A DNA stretch of 64,000 bases from Desulfobacteraceae bacterium (lineage in GTDB: Bacteria > Desulfobacterota > Desulfobacteria > Desulfobacterales > Desulfobacteraceae): NCBI GenBank assembly GCA_016744295.1, contig JADGEQ010000005.1, forward strand, positions 1 to 64,000. Reading direction: 5' to 3'. The translations under genes and the position numbers were made by a program. Shown one piece after another: positions 9,575 through 19,076 of this stretch. Below the pieces are notes generated by a model, which did no database searches, was not told the DNA's origin, and worked only from the letters and a program-made list of their open reading frames with translations. The first letter of the stretch is position 1, and each line of letters starts with the position of its first letter.

Positions 9575-11251
9575 ATGAGCGCCATCAACACCAAAGAGTT
9601 TATCGATGAATTAATTTTTTGCCTGAACCAGGAAGATATTGTTAAAGCCAAAGCCCTGCTTCAGTTTGCTTCTGATTCAAACATCGGCACAGATCTTCAA
9701 AAAAAAGCCATGACTGAACTTGCCAAGGGACCAGAACGTATCGTATTACCCCTTCTTGAATACCTGACCAAAATTGAAATTGTGGATCAAGATGTTCAGG
9801 ACGCTCTTTATGAGCTTATCCTTGACAAGGCATTCGGAAATACGGATCTGGTCATTGATTACATTACAAAAAACGAAAAAAAAGCCAGACTTTTGTTTTT
9901 AAAGGCCGCAGGAGAGCTATTTTTAATGGATACGGCCTCGGCATTAAAACAGATTATAAAAACAGATAAAGATCCTCAAATCCTTGTGGCTGCCATCCAG
10001 TCCCTTGGTGCTCTCAGACTGACGGATTCTCTTAAGACCATTGCTTTCATGGCGATTCATCCGGACAAAGCGGTAAAGAAAGCAGCGATTTTTGCCATTT
10101 CGGAAGCAGGCAACCAGGAAGCGGTTGACATGCTAGTGAAATTTCTGGGCGAAGACCAGGAAACCAATAAATTGGCAGTGGAAGCCCTTTCTGACATGCA
10201 GGAGCTATATGCACTTGAACAACTCACCTCTCTTCTGGGGTCACCCATAACCATTGTCCGGGATACCGCCATAGACCAATTATTGAAACTTGGCAACAAA
10301 TCAACTCCGATTCTTACCCGAGCGTTTAAAAATGCCCAGGCAGATTACCTGGTTCACCTCATCACTACTCTGGGATATATTGGAGATGCGGCTGCCATTT
10401 TCCCCATACTGGATATTATCAATACCCAGCCCAAGGATGCCAATATCCGCCAGGCAGCCTATGAGGCCATGGAAAAAATTCCATCCCCCAAAACAGCCAT
10501 TTGCCTTGCCCAGGGACTACAGGACCCTGTTGAGGCAGTTCGAATGAGTGCCGCCAGGGCCATAGATAAGAACCTGTCCAAACCCCTGGTTGCAGGCCTG
10601 AAAAACATTGTAAGGACAGGATCTGCCGATGCGCAAAAGGTTGTCTCAGCCCTCATTGATTCCGAGGCGGGCAATATTTTCAATTTTCTTGTGGATGAAG
10701 AGGTTTTCCAGAGCCTTGCAAGAGAGCACATCACCCAAAATGCAGCCCCTGTTACCCAAAAAACCTTTTTAAAAAAAATGACGAGCCTTGGACAAAATGA
10801 CTTTGTCGCACAAATTACCAAGGAGAAATCCTGCAATGATCAGCCCTCCTTGCACAAGGCAAAAATAATTGTAATAGATGATTCAAAGATGATGCTCAAA
10901 CTCTATAAAAACAAGCTATCTGCCCTGGGATTTGAACCCCAAACCTTTGAGCGGCCTGAAGATGCAATTCCCCAGATTCTGGAGAACCGCCAGGATCTTG
11001 TCATTACCGATTTAAATATGCCAAATATCAGCGGCCTTGAACTTACCCGGGAAATCAGAAAAAAATATACCCGCCAGGACTTGCCTGTTCTTATGATCAC
11101 AACCCAAAGCGATTTTGTAGAAGAAAAAGATGGTGGCGACATTCAGGTGAATGATGCCGTTCTGACTAAATCCGGGATCAATAAAATTCTTCACAAACCA
11201 TTTACAGACGATGATTTCAAACAAGCCATCTACCAGTTTCTGACGCCCTAG
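9575..11251 (+). CDS. HEAT-repeat protein with C-terminal response-regulator receiver domain
   Basis: 558 aa, no signal peptide. Residues about 90-400 form consecutive HEAT-like helical pairs (for example LKTIAFMAIHPDKAVKKAA, ITIVRDTAIDQLLKLG, DPVEAVRMSAARAI). Residues about 430-558 are a CheY-like receiver with acidic pocket DDSK, phospho-acceptor Asp479 (ITDLNMPNISG) and the conserved Lys in HKPF. As last gene of the che operon it is a probable output or adaptor phosphorylated by CheA: the HEAT superhelix would bind a protein partner and the receiver would gate it (inference). The partner cannot be told from sequence. Confidence 0.85.
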   Translation: MSAINTKEFIDELIFCLNQEDIVKAKALLQFASDSNIGTDLQKKAMTELAKGPERIVLPLLEYLTKIEIVDQDVQDALYELILDKAFGNTDLVIDYITKNEKKARLLFLKAAGELFLMDTASALKQIIKTDKDPQILVAAIQSLGALRLTDSLKTIAFMAIHPDKAVKKAAIFAISEAGNQEAVDMLVKFLGEDQETNKLAVEALSDMQELYALEQLTSLLGSPITIVRDTAIDQLLKLGNKSTPILTRAFKNAQADYLVHLITTLGYIGDAAAIFPILDIINTQPKDANIRQAAYEAMEKIPSPKTAICLAQGLQDPVEAVRMSAARAIDKNLSKPLVAGLKNIVRTGSADAQKVVSALIDSEAGNIFNFLVDEEVFQSLAREHITQNAAPVTQKTFLKKMTSLGQNDFVAQITKEKSCNDQPSLHKAKIIVIDDSKMMLKLYKNKLSALGFEPQTFERPEDAIPQILENRQDLVITDLNMPNISGLELTREIRKKYTRQDLPVLMITTQSDFVEEKDGGDIQVNDAVLTKSGINKILHKPFTDDDFKQAIYQFLTP

Positions 11252-11258
11252 ACCCACT

Positions 11259-13184
11259 GTGAAAAAAATTGCAGTTTTTATAGCCTTTATTGGCATTCTC
11301 ACAGGACTTCTAATGGGTGGTTTTCTCGGACTGTTCTACGATCTGCCTGAAATTAACCATTTAAAGTTATTTAAACCCTCATCGGTCACAACCGTCTTTT
11401 CATCTGACAATCGGGTGATTACCCGATTTTATCTTGAAAAACGTTTCCCAGTGTCCATCACCAAAATACCCAAATCACTAATAGAGGCGCTAATTGCAAC
11501 CGAGGACAGAAATTTTTATAATCACTCGGGTGTCAATCTAAAAGCAATTTTGCGTGCCATTGTGCAGGACATCAAGGCCGGAAAATTCAAACAAGGGGCC
11601 AGCACCCTGACCCAGCAACTGGCCAAAACCTTATTTTTATCCCCGAAAAAATCAATTCTCCGAAAAATCCGGGAAGCTATTCTGGCGGTCCAAATAGAAA
11701 GACGATATACAAAGGATGAAATTCTTGAGCTCTATTTAAATCTTATCTACCTGGGATCAGGTGCCTATGGGGTAGAGGCTGCCGCCCAAACCTATTTTAA
11801 TAGATCTGTGACAGATTTAACCCTGGGCCAGGCAGCACTTATTGCAGGACTTCCAAAGGCTCCCAGTGCGTATTCTCCCCTAAAAAACCCCCGGCTTGCC
11901 GAAAAAAGACGGGCCATCGTTTTAAGGCAAATGCGCTTGGCCAACATCATTTCCCCCCAGGCCCAAATTCTTGCAAACAAGGAACCTGTTACCAGTGGAT
12001 CCAAGATATCCCCCCTTTCCAATGCCCCGTTTTTTGTATCCTATCTGAAAAAAACGCTAAAATTGCATCCAGGTCTGACGACTGGATTTTCAAACGGATT
12101 AAATATTTATACAACCCTGGACTTAAGACTCCAATCGATTGCCGAAGCATCGGCAAAGAATCAGATACAACGTCTTCGAGCACGAATGAAAAAAAACGGA
12201 TTTAATAACCCAACACCTGAATGCGCCTTGATTGCCATTGACACTAAAACCGGCGGCATCCTCAGTATGGTGGGTGGAATTGACTATCTTAACAGTGAAT
12301 TTAACCGGGCAGTCCAAGCCAAACGGCAGCCGGGCTCAGCATTTAAGCCCTTTGTCTATGCCACTGCCTTAGGATTGGGATATTCCCAGCGTAATACCCT
12401 CATGGATGCTCCCCTTCGCTACTCCCAGGGGAAAAACAAATACTGGCAAGTCAATAATTTCTCCCGGAATCACAGTGGCCAGATGACGCTTCGCAAAGCC
12501 CTGGCCCTATCCAAAAATACCCCGGTTGTGAGACTGCTTGACCAGATAGGCCCCCAGGCAGTCATTGATTTTGCACAAAAGGCAGGGATCTCATCTCCCT
12601 TAAAACCATACCTGTCACTTGCATTGGGCACATCCGAGGTGTCCTTGCTGGAATTAACATCCGCCTACCTGCCCTTTGCAAACAAGGGCATCCAGGTGAC
12701 ACCCTCTTGCATTATCCGCATACTGGATGTGGATGGCAGAATTATTTTTCAAAATTCAATCAACAGGCAATCAATAATGTCCCGCCAGGACGCAGCTATT
12801 ATGGCAGATATGCTCAAGGCAGTCATATTTGAAGGTACCGGAAAAAAGGCGACCCATATCAAAAAAGATATCGCCGGTAAAACAGGAACCACAGATAACT
12901 ACAAAGATGCTTATTTCATTGGTCTAAGCCCGGAAATTGCCCTGGGTGTTTGGGTGGGCAATGATGATGCCAGCTCCCTTGGCCCATATGAAACCGGTGC
13001 AAAAGCAGCCCTTCCCATCTGGATCGATTATATGAAATCGTTTCTTGATGATAGGCCCTTTCAATATTTTGATATACCCGATGGGACCAAATTGGTGTAT
13101 ATCCACCCTGATACAGGTAAGATTATCCCGGAGTCCAATTCTTCTGGGGTACGGGCCTTGATTAAAACAAAGACAATAAATTGA
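11259..13184 (+). CDS. Penicillin-binding protein 1A family (bifunctional transglycosylase/transpeptidase)
   Basis: 641 aa; GTG start 8 bp after the preceding stop. An N-terminal membrane anchor (about 3-25) is followed by a GT51 domain with catalytic Glu82 in IATEDRNFYNHSGV and the motifs QGASTLTQQLAK and RKIREAILAVQIE. The transpeptidase domain has nucleophile Ser360 in GSAFKPF, the second motif SKN, and GKTGTT. It polymerises and cross-links periplasmic peptidoglycan. Residues after about 600 form a short tail ending in IKTKTIN, whose codons are part of a three-copy DNA repeat running past the stop. It may be transcribed with the chemosensory operon but is functionally unrelated. Confidence 0.92.
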   Translation: MKKIAVFIAFIGILTGLLMGGFLGLFYDLPEINHLKLFKPSSVTTVFSSDNRVITRFYLEKRFPVSITKIPKSLIEALIATEDRNFYNHSGVNLKAILRAIVQDIKAGKFKQGASTLTQQLAKTLFLSPKKSILRKIREAILAVQIERRYTKDEILELYLNLIYLGSGAYGVEAAAQTYFNRSVTDLTLGQAALIAGLPKAPSAYSPLKNPRLAEKRRAIVLRQMRLANIISPQAQILANKEPVTSGSKISPLSNAPFFVSYLKKTLKLHPGLTTGFSNGLNIYTTLDLRLQSIAEASAKNQIQRLRARMKKNGFNNPTPECALIAIDTKTGGILSMVGGIDYLNSEFNRAVQAKRQPGSAFKPFVYATALGLGYSQRNTLMDAPLRYSQGKNKYWQVNNFSRNHSGQMTLRKALALSKNTPVVRLLDQIGPQAVIDFAQKAGISSPLKPYLSLALGTSEVSLLELTSAYLPFANKGIQVTPSCIIRILDVDGRIIFQNSINRQSIMSRQDAAIMADMLKAVIFEGTGKKATHIKKDIAGKTGTTDNYKDAYFIGLSPEIALGVWVGNDDASSLGPYETGAKAALPIWIDYMKSFLDDRPFQYFDIPDGTKLVYIHPDTGKIIPESNSSGVRALIKTKTIN

Positions 13185-13228
13185 TTAAAAGCAAGACAAT
13201 AAACGGATTAAAACAAAAACACTAAACA
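13160..13228 (+). repeat. Three tandem 23-bp repeats across the end of the PBP gene
   Basis: Copies at 13160-13182, 13183-13205 and 13206-13228 share the pattern GATTAAAA..AA.ACA.TAAA, with about 3-5 differences between copies. The first copy encodes the last residues of the penicillin-binding protein; the stop lies at the junction with the second copy. The 23-bp period is not a multiple of three, so copies 2 and 3 are untranslated in this frame. Confidence 0.85.
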
Positions 13229-13267
13229 GAACAAGCCGACAGGCCACAAGCCAGAAAAGGTGGGTTA

Positions 13268-14323
13268 CTATACATAAATCATCTTATATGGAATGGGGGC
13301 GTACCGGGTTACCGAGGGCTTGGGCAAAATATGTTCTTCTGCCACGGTAAGCCAATTGGTATCAAAATTTAGTTCCCGCAGCCGACCTCCCTCGGAAGGC
13401 AGAGAATGACTGGTACGGTCATACCGCACATTCAGGATACAAACATAGCTTTTCCTCTGTCTCGCAATCACATAATTTTTGGTAAAACTGTTCTGGGAGA
13501 TTTGAGCCAGGTCAGAAAGAAATTTGACCTGTCCCACGGATAATTTAACCAGAACAGATTTTGATATCCCTTTTTCATCTATGCGCAAAAGATTTCTTGA
13601 TTCGCTTGAGGAAACATAGATGGTGGTGATTGCGTCAAATTGACGAAAATACTGAGCCGCAACAATGGCAGCAGTTCTTCTCCCCCCTGACATCACCGGA
13701 ACACCATAGTATTCAAACAATTTTTTTTGAAGATTTTCAGCATAGCTATCCCCTTTTTCATAGAGATCCTTGGAAATATACCGCAACTCCTTGGCAAGAT
13801 TTTCCGAAGCATCTGCAATGGGCCAATCAACCCTAACATGAAAATGGGTCAGGGCATACTGAACTTTCATTCTTTGATTTCTCTGGATCAGAAGGGCATA
13901 ATCCACGGGTAAAAGGGATCGCAACAACGAAAAAAACTCACTGGTTTCAAAATACTTAAAATTCCGATTAAAATTTTCCACATCCGGAAAATATTTGTGC
14001 CGCAATAAATTTGTTTTCGTGGTTTTATTTGCATCAAAATACCGGATATACTTTTTATGTTTCTTGTCAATACAATCCTCTGAAAAAATAATCAGAAATG
14101 AATTCTGGGCATCAAATTCAACGGAGGGTATTCTTGCCCTGGGTTTGAGTTCCCGCAATTCAACAAAAGGATAGGGGGTTCGCAGGCGCAAAAAATTATT
14201 ATAGGAGCCCACAAGGGAATAGCCAATTACAAATTGATCCAGCTCATCGCGCAAAACCTGATAATAGGACCTTCTCAACCGAGCATCCCTACTCAGACAC
14301 TCTCTTTGCATGCAGTGTTTCAC
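13268..14323 (-). CDS. Conserved-looking protein of unknown function
   Basis: 351 aa, not recognised. The start is taken as GTG 14323, preceded by AAGGGAAGAGG; ATG 14311 is an alternative. The product is basic and rich in Arg, Tyr and Phe, with no signal peptide or membrane segment. Its central part has alternating hydrophobic strands and helices; a Gly-rich stretch VMSGGRRTAAIVAAQYF (about 215-231) followed by a strand-like DAITTIYVSSSESR is the best motif candidate for ligand binding. It begins 24 bp after pgk on the same strand and is probably the last gene of that transcript. It converges with the PBP gene. Confidence 0.6.
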   Translation of the reverse strand: MKHCMQRECLSRDARLRRSYYQVLRDELDQFVIGYSLVGSYNNFLRLRTPYPFVELRELKPRARIPSVEFDAQNSFLIIFSEDCIDKKHKKYIRYFDANKTTKTNLLRHKYFPDVENFNRNFKYFETSEFFSLLRSLLPVDYALLIQRNQRMKVQYALTHFHVRVDWPIADASENLAKELRYISKDLYEKGDSYAENLQKKLFEYYGVPVMSGGRRTAAIVAAQYFRQFDAITTIYVSSSESRNLLRIDEKGISKSVLVKLSVGQVKFLSDLAQISQNSFTKNYVIARQRKSYVCILNVRYDRTSHSLPSEGGRLRELNFDTNWLTVAEEHILPKPSVTRYAPIPYKMIYV

Positions 14324-14347
14324 AACCTCTTCCCTTTTTGCATAATT

Positions 14348-15523
14348 TTAGTCCAGTGCGGAAACCCCCGGGAGTATTTTTCCTTCCATCATATGTAAGA
14401 AGGCCCCGCCGCCCGTAGAAATATAACTAACACGATCCGCTACCTTGCATTGTTTAGCAGCAAGGCCTGTATCTCCTCCGCCGACGATTGAAAATGCTGC
14501 TGAATCTGCAATGGCAGTTGCCACGGTCTGGGTTCCTGCAGCAAATTTTTCCATTTCAAATACCCCCATGGGACCATTCCAGACAATGGTACCGGCATTC
14601 TGGATTGCCTCTGCATATCGGATTGCTGTTTCGGGCCCAATATCCAACCCCATCCACTTGTCCGGAATTTCATCAACCAACACTATTTTTGTATTCGCCT
14701 CTTGGTCAAATTTATCAGCAGCCACCAAATCGCTGGGTAAAAGCAATTCTATGCCTTTTTTTTCCGCCTTTTCAATAATGGCACCAGCTGTTTTTAAAAG
14801 CCCAGCTTCAATCATAGAACCTTTGGTATCAACACCCCTGGCCTTTAAAAAAGTATTGGCCATGGCCCCGCCGATGATCAGTCGATCAACAAAATTCAGC
14901 ATATTCTCCAGGGCCGCCAGCTTGCTTGAAACTTTTGCACCGCCAATGACGGTTATAAGCGGTTTTTTTGGATGCTCAACCGAATCATAATAAGATTGAA
15001 CCTCTTTTTCAAGTAAGAACCCGGCACAGGCGGTTGCCACAAATTTAGTAATACCGGTTATGGACGCCTGGTCCCTATGGGAAACAGCAAAGGCATTGTT
15101 TATATATACCTCACAAAGAGATGCCAGTTTCTTTGCAAATTCAAGGTCATTTTTCTTTTCTTCATTGTGAAATCTTAGATTCTCAAGCATGAGAATCTGC
15201 CCTTCACCTAGAGTTGCAACCTGCTGTTCCACACCGGTGCCGATACAATCATCCGCAAACAAAACCGGCCGGTTCAGTAATTGGGCCAACCTGCGGGCCG
15301 CCGGTTTGAGGCTGAATTTTTTATCTTTAACCCCATTGGGCCTTCCCAAGTGGGATGCCAAAATGATCTTTGCTCGATTGGTGATAAGGTATTCTATCAG
15401 GTCAAGGGTTGCCACGATCCTGTTGTCATCTGTGATTGTTAATGTATCATCCATTGGCAGGTTATAATCCACCCGAACAAACACTTTTTTCCCCTGGACA
15501 TCGATAGCTCTAACGGATTTCAT
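14348..15523 (-). CDS. pgk: Phosphoglycerate kinase
   Basis: 391 aa, normal length. The start at ATG 15523 is fixed by GGGAGA just upstream and by the usual N-terminus (MKSVRAIDVQGKKVFVRVDYNLP); the longer frame to 15604 is not expected to be translated. Family motifs: VRVDYNLP, SHLGRPNG, MLENLRFHNEEKKN, GGAKVSSK, and the C-terminal nucleotide-binding segment WNGPMGVFE with GGGDT. It interconverts 1,3-bisphosphoglycerate and 3-phosphoglycerate with ATP formation in glycolysis and gluconeogenesis. No gapA or tpiA is next to it; it lies between a small Cys protein and an unknown gene. Confidence 0.97.
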   Translation of the reverse strand: MKSVRAIDVQGKKVFVRVDYNLPMDDTLTITDDNRIVATLDLIEYLITNRAKIILASHLGRPNGVKDKKFSLKPAARRLAQLLNRPVLFADDCIGTGVEQQVATLGEGQILMLENLRFHNEEKKNDLEFAKKLASLCEVYINNAFAVSHRDQASITGITKFVATACAGFLLEKEVQSYYDSVEHPKKPLITVIGGAKVSSKLAALENMLNFVDRLIIGGAMANTFLKARGVDTKGSMIEAGLLKTAGAIIEKAEKKGIELLLPSDLVAADKFDQEANTKIVLVDEIPDKWMGLDIGPETAIRYAEAIQNAGTIVWNGPMGVFEMEKFAAGTQTVATAIADSAAFSIVGGGDTGLAAKQCKVADRVSYISTGGGAFLHMMEGKILPGVSALD

Positions 15524-15558
15524 TGATTTATCTCCCACACATTGGAATGTATTAATCT

Positions 15559-15825
15559 CTATTTTGATGTTTTCCTTTTGTGAACCTGTTTTTTGCGGGA
15601 CCACCGCTCAAAAAAATTCATGGCGCCGGCCTTTGTACTCCGTTCAATAATTTCCTCTTCAACGATTGTTCCGTCCTTGGTGCCAATGGCAGTCCTGAGG
15701 CATTTGGTCTTAACAGGACAATGGAAAAAACAATTCTCTGGTGTCTCGCGAAGCCCTTTTTTACCCATGGGAAAAACCTTTTCCAGGTTGCCAAAACACT
15801 CGGGAAGTTCTTGTTCTTTATTCAT
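15559..15825 (-). CDS. Small cysteine-containing protein of unknown function
   Basis: 88 aa from ATG 15825, which overlaps the end of radC (ATGAATAA), suggesting translational coupling. Three clustered cysteines (spacing C-x3-C-x4-C, in NCFFHCPVKTKCLR), plus one about 20 residues earlier in ECFGNLE, could bind a metal or an Fe-S cluster (inference). The C-terminal half is charged and ends in a basic tail (RKKQVHKRKTSK). No family was recognised. It lies 35 bp before pgk. Confidence 0.65.
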   Translation of the reverse strand: MNKEQELPECFGNLEKVFPMGKKGLRETPENCFFHCPVKTKCLRTAIGTKDGTIVEEEIIERSTKAGAMNFFERWSRKKQVHKRKTSK

Positions 15826-16549
15826 TGATTTGGTCAAACTCACTATTAAATGTTGAGATCAGCCCACGGGTCGCAAAGCTAAAAAACCCTTGACTGCCTG
15901 TGATGATATGTTCGTGCACCGTGATTCCCACATAGTTTAAGGCAAACACAAGTTTTTTTGTAATCTGAAGATCACTCGTGGAGGGTGAAATATCCCCCGA
16001 AGGGTGGTTGTGGGCAAAAATAACGGCTGCTGCCTGGTGGGCAAGTGCATGAATGATAACCTCCCTTGGATAAACCGAGCTTCCTGTAAGACTGCCGGAA
16101 AACAAAACCTCCGAGGCGATCACCCGATTTTTAGCATCCAGAAAAATCCCGACAAAATGTTCCTTTGCCTTGTATCCAATGATATGGTTCAGGTAATCCA
16201 TTAAATCGTCTGAATTTTTTACCACATCCCTTGAGAGTATTCTTGCCTTAAGGTAACGTTCAGCCACAGCCTTGATCAGCAAAATCCCAAGGCTGTTTGC
16301 CTTTCCCACCCCGTCAACCAAGCAAAGATCCTTTGCGGTTGCCTCCAGAACCCCCTGAAAACTTTTAAACCGTTTCATCAAAAGTTTGGCGCTGGGTTTG
16401 CAATCTTTTCTCGGGGTATTCAGGGAGAGCAGCAGTTCAATCACTTCATAGTCATGGAACCCGGAAAGGCCGCCAGCTAAAAATTTATCCCGCAGCCGTT
16501 CCCGGTGTCCCTCACCCTTATTCGTCCTGGCTGTCTCCTTGATCTTCAT
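15818..16549 (-). CDS. radC: RadC family JAB/MPN-type protein
   Basis: 243 aa. The N-terminal helix-hairpin-helix part (about 20-90, [13 protein letters not shown]) and the C-terminal MPN/JAB1 domain (about 120-240) match RadC. The metal motif is E...[11 protein letters not shown] with a downstream D, as in JAMM metalloproteins. RadC was once linked to DNA repair but its biochemical role is unsettled. The start codon lies inside the 3' end of gyrA (32-bp overlap). Confidence 0.92.
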   Translation of the reverse strand: MKIKETARTNKGEGHRERLRDKFLAGGLSGFHDYEVIELLLSLNTPRKDCKPSAKLLMKRFKSFQGVLEATAKDLCLVDGVGKANSLGILLIKAVAERYLKARILSRDVVKNSDDLMDYLNHIIGYKAKEHFVGIFLDAKNRVIASEVLFSGSLTGSSVYPREVIIHALAHQAAAVIFAHNHPSGDISPSTSDLQITKKLVFALNYVGITVHEHIITGSQGFFSFATRGLISTFNSEFDQINE

Positions 16550-19058
16550 CCTCTTCTATTTCATCAAGTATCTGGTCTGTGATTTCATTTTCATCGCCAT
16601 AGGCGTCCTCACCTTCCTCGTCCTCTTCTTCACCCGCCTCACCTTCCGGGAGTCTTGCAATACCGATCAGTGCTTCCTTGGGTGCCAGATTGATCAACTT
16701 AACACCCTGTGTATTTCTGGAAATCACATTGATCCCGTCAATGGCGGTTCGAATGAGTTTTCCTTTGTCTGTCACCATCATGAGTTCATCATTGTCACCC
16801 ACCAAAGCCAGGGAGACCATTTGCCCATTCCGCTTGGAAGTTTTGATGGAAAACACCCCTTTCCCGCCCCGGGTCTGGGTTCTGTATTCTTCAACCGAAG
16901 AGCGTTTGCCAAATCCATTTTCCGTCACCGTCAACAGGGTTTCCTGGTCTTCCAGCACTTCCATGCCCACCACCCGGGTCCCTTCATCAATGCGCATTCC
17001 ACGAACACCCATGGAGCCCCTGGCCGTGGCTCTTACATCGGTTTCGTGAAAACGGATCACCTTACCCCCCTCAGACCCCAGGAATATGTCACTGTCCCCG
17101 TCGGTAATCCGGGCGGCGATAAGTTCATCCCCCTCGGCCAGCTTAACGGCGATAAGACCGCCGGACCTGCGCCTGGAATAGGCCATTAAATCGGTTTTCT
17201 TGACCCGTCCTTTTTTGGTGGCCATGACCACATACTTGCCTTCCTCAAACTCATCCACGGTCAATACCGTTGCCAGGGTTTCCCCTTCATCAAAATTCAA
17301 GAGGTTTACAATGGCCTTTCCAAGGCTTGAACGACCTGCCATGGGCAATTCATACACCTTGGACATGTAAACCTTTCCAAAGGTAGTGATGAACAAAAAT
17401 GTTGCATGGGTGGAGGCAACAAATAGATGCTCCACAAAATCGTCTGTCTTGGTTCCCATGGCGGTCTTGCCCTTGCCGCCCCGGTGCTGACTGGCATAAA
17501 GGCTGACGGGATTTCGTTTGATATACCCGGTGCGGCTCACGGTAACCACCATATCCTCCTGGGCAATCAGATCTTCAATGCCGATGGTAGAGGTGCTTTC
17601 CACAATAACCGTGCGCCGGGCATCACCAAATTCTTCTTCCAGTTCGGCCAACTCATCCTTGATCAGCCCCTTGACAACTGTTTCGCTTGACAGAATCTCA
17701 TTATACCAGGCAATATCCTTGAGCAATCCGTCATATTCGGTAATAATTTTTTCCCTCTCCAATCCGGTGAGCCGCTGGAGCCGCATGTCCAGGATTGCCT
17801 GGGCCTGGATAACCGTCAGGCTGAAGGTAGTGATCAAGCCTGACCTGGCCTCTTCCGGAGACTTGGAAGCACGGATCAATGCCACCACACGATCCAGGTT
17901 GTCCAAGGCGATCTTCAGCCCTTCCAGAATATGGGCCCGCTCTTCTGCCTTGCGCAGTTCAAACCGGGTCCGCCGGACAATCACATTTTTTCTATGGGTG
18001 ATAAAATGATTAAGGATCTCTTTGAGGGTCAGCAGTTCAGGTCTGTCATTCACCACGGCAAGGAAAATAATACCAAAACTTGTCTGCATATTGGTATGTT
18101 TGTACAGCTGATTAATCACCACCTCTGCATATTGATCCCGTTTAAGACCAATGGCAATTCTCATCCCGTCCCTATCGGATTCATCCCGGACAAAGGAGGC
18201 CCCGGTAATCACCTTGTCCCGCATGAGTTCGGCAATTTTTTCCACTACCTTGGCCTTATTAACCTGGTAGGGAAGCTCAGTGCAAACAATGGTTTCCTGA
18301 CCGCTTTTCTTATTTTCCTCAACTTCAACCTTGGCCCGGACAGTGATGATACCGCGACCGGTGCTATAGGCTTCGTATATTCCTTTAAGACCATAGATAT
18401 GGCCATAGGTGGGAAAATCAGGTCCGGGTATATGCGCCATCAAGTCTCTGATACCCATGTCAGGATTATCAATCAGGGCTTTAAGTCCATTAATGACTTC
18501 ATTGATATTATGGGGGGGGATATTCGTGGTCATGCCCACGGCAATACCCGAAGAACCGTTAACTATAAGGGCCGGAAACTTGGTGGGAAGAACAACGGGC
18601 TCATCAAGGGTTTCATCATAGTTGGGTATCCAGTCAACGGTTTCTTTTTCAAGATCGGCCAGCAGCTGGTGGGAAAGTTTGCGCATACGAATTTCCGTAT
18701 ACCTCATTGCTGCCGGTGAATCCCCATCCACAGATCCAAAGTTTCCCTGGCCGTCCACCAGGGTATATCGCAATGAAAAATCCTGGGCCATACGGACAAT
18801 TGTATCATAGACGGCCGAATCTCCGTGGGGATGATACTTACCAATGACATCACCGACAATACGGGCAGATTTTTTATAGGACTTGTTCCAGTCATTGTGC
18901 AATTGCTGCATGGCATAAAGAACTCGCCTATGAACTGGTTTCAAGCCGTCCCGGACATCGGGCAGAGCCCTTCCGATAATGACACTCATGGCATACTCGA
19001 GATAGGATTGTCTCATCTCCCTCTCGATACTGGTCACATTATTGTCTGTTTGAATCAT
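16518..19058 (-). CDS. gyrA: DNA gyrase subunit A
   Basis: 846 aa. The N-terminal breakage-reunion domain carries the catalytic Tyr120 in [10 protein letters not shown]. The quinolone-determining region reads [10 protein letters not shown], with Ser81 and Asp85 as in sensitive enzymes (Ser83/Asp87 in E. coli numbering). The C-terminal beta-pinwheel includes the gyrase-type GyrA box QHRGGKG, which distinguishes it from ParC. The last about 40 residues form an acidic Glu/Asp-rich tail. With GyrB it introduces negative supercoils. gyrB is not in the window. It follows the AI-2E-family permease gene by 18 bp. Confidence 0.97.
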   Translation of the reverse strand: MIQTDNNVTSIEREMRQSYLEYAMSVIIGRALPDVRDGLKPVHRRVLYAMQQLHNDWNKSYKKSARIVGDVIGKYHPHGDSAVYDTIVRMAQDFSLRYTLVDGQGNFGSVDGDSPAAMRYTEIRMRKLSHQLLADLEKETVDWIPNYDETLDEPVVLPTKFPALIVNGSSGIAVGMTTNIPPHNINEVINGLKALIDNPDMGIRDLMAHIPGPDFPTYGHIYGLKGIYEAYSTGRGIITVRAKVEVEENKKSGQETIVCTELPYQVNKAKVVEKIAELMRDKVITGASFVRDESDRDGMRIAIGLKRDQYAEVVINQLYKHTNMQTSFGIIFLAVVNDRPELLTLKEILNHFITHRKNVIVRRTRFELRKAEERAHILEGLKIALDNLDRVVALIRASKSPEEARSGLITTFSLTVIQAQAILDMRLQRLTGLEREKIITEYDGLLKDIAWYNEILSSETVVKGLIKDELAELEEEFGDARRTVIVESTSTIGIEDLIAQEDMVVTVSRTGYIKRNPVSLYASQHRGGKGKTAMGTKTDDFVEHLFVASTHATFLFITTFGKVYMSKVYELPMAGRSSLGKAIVNLLNFDEGETLATVLTVDEFEEGKYVVMATKKGRVKKTDLMAYSRRRSGGLIAVKLAEGDELIAARITDGDSDIFLGSEGGKVIRFHETDVRATARGSMGVRGMRIDEGTRVVGMEVLEDQETLLTVTENGFGKRSSVEEYRTQTRGGKGVFSIKTSKRNGQMVSLALVGDNDELMMVTDKGKLIRTAIDGINVISRNTQGVKLINLAPKEALIGIARLPEGEAGEEEDEEGEDAYGDENEITDQILDEIEEDEDQGDSQDE

Positions 19059-19076
19059 TAAAATTACTACTCCAAA

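Noticed and set aside
16539..17189. 216-codon plus-strand frame opposite gyrA
   Set aside because: It is the antisense of the well-supported gyrA coding sequence and shows no family motif.
17931..18719. 262-codon plus-strand frame opposite gyrA
   Set aside because: Antisense shadow caused by gyrA codon bias; no ribosome site or recognisable protein features.
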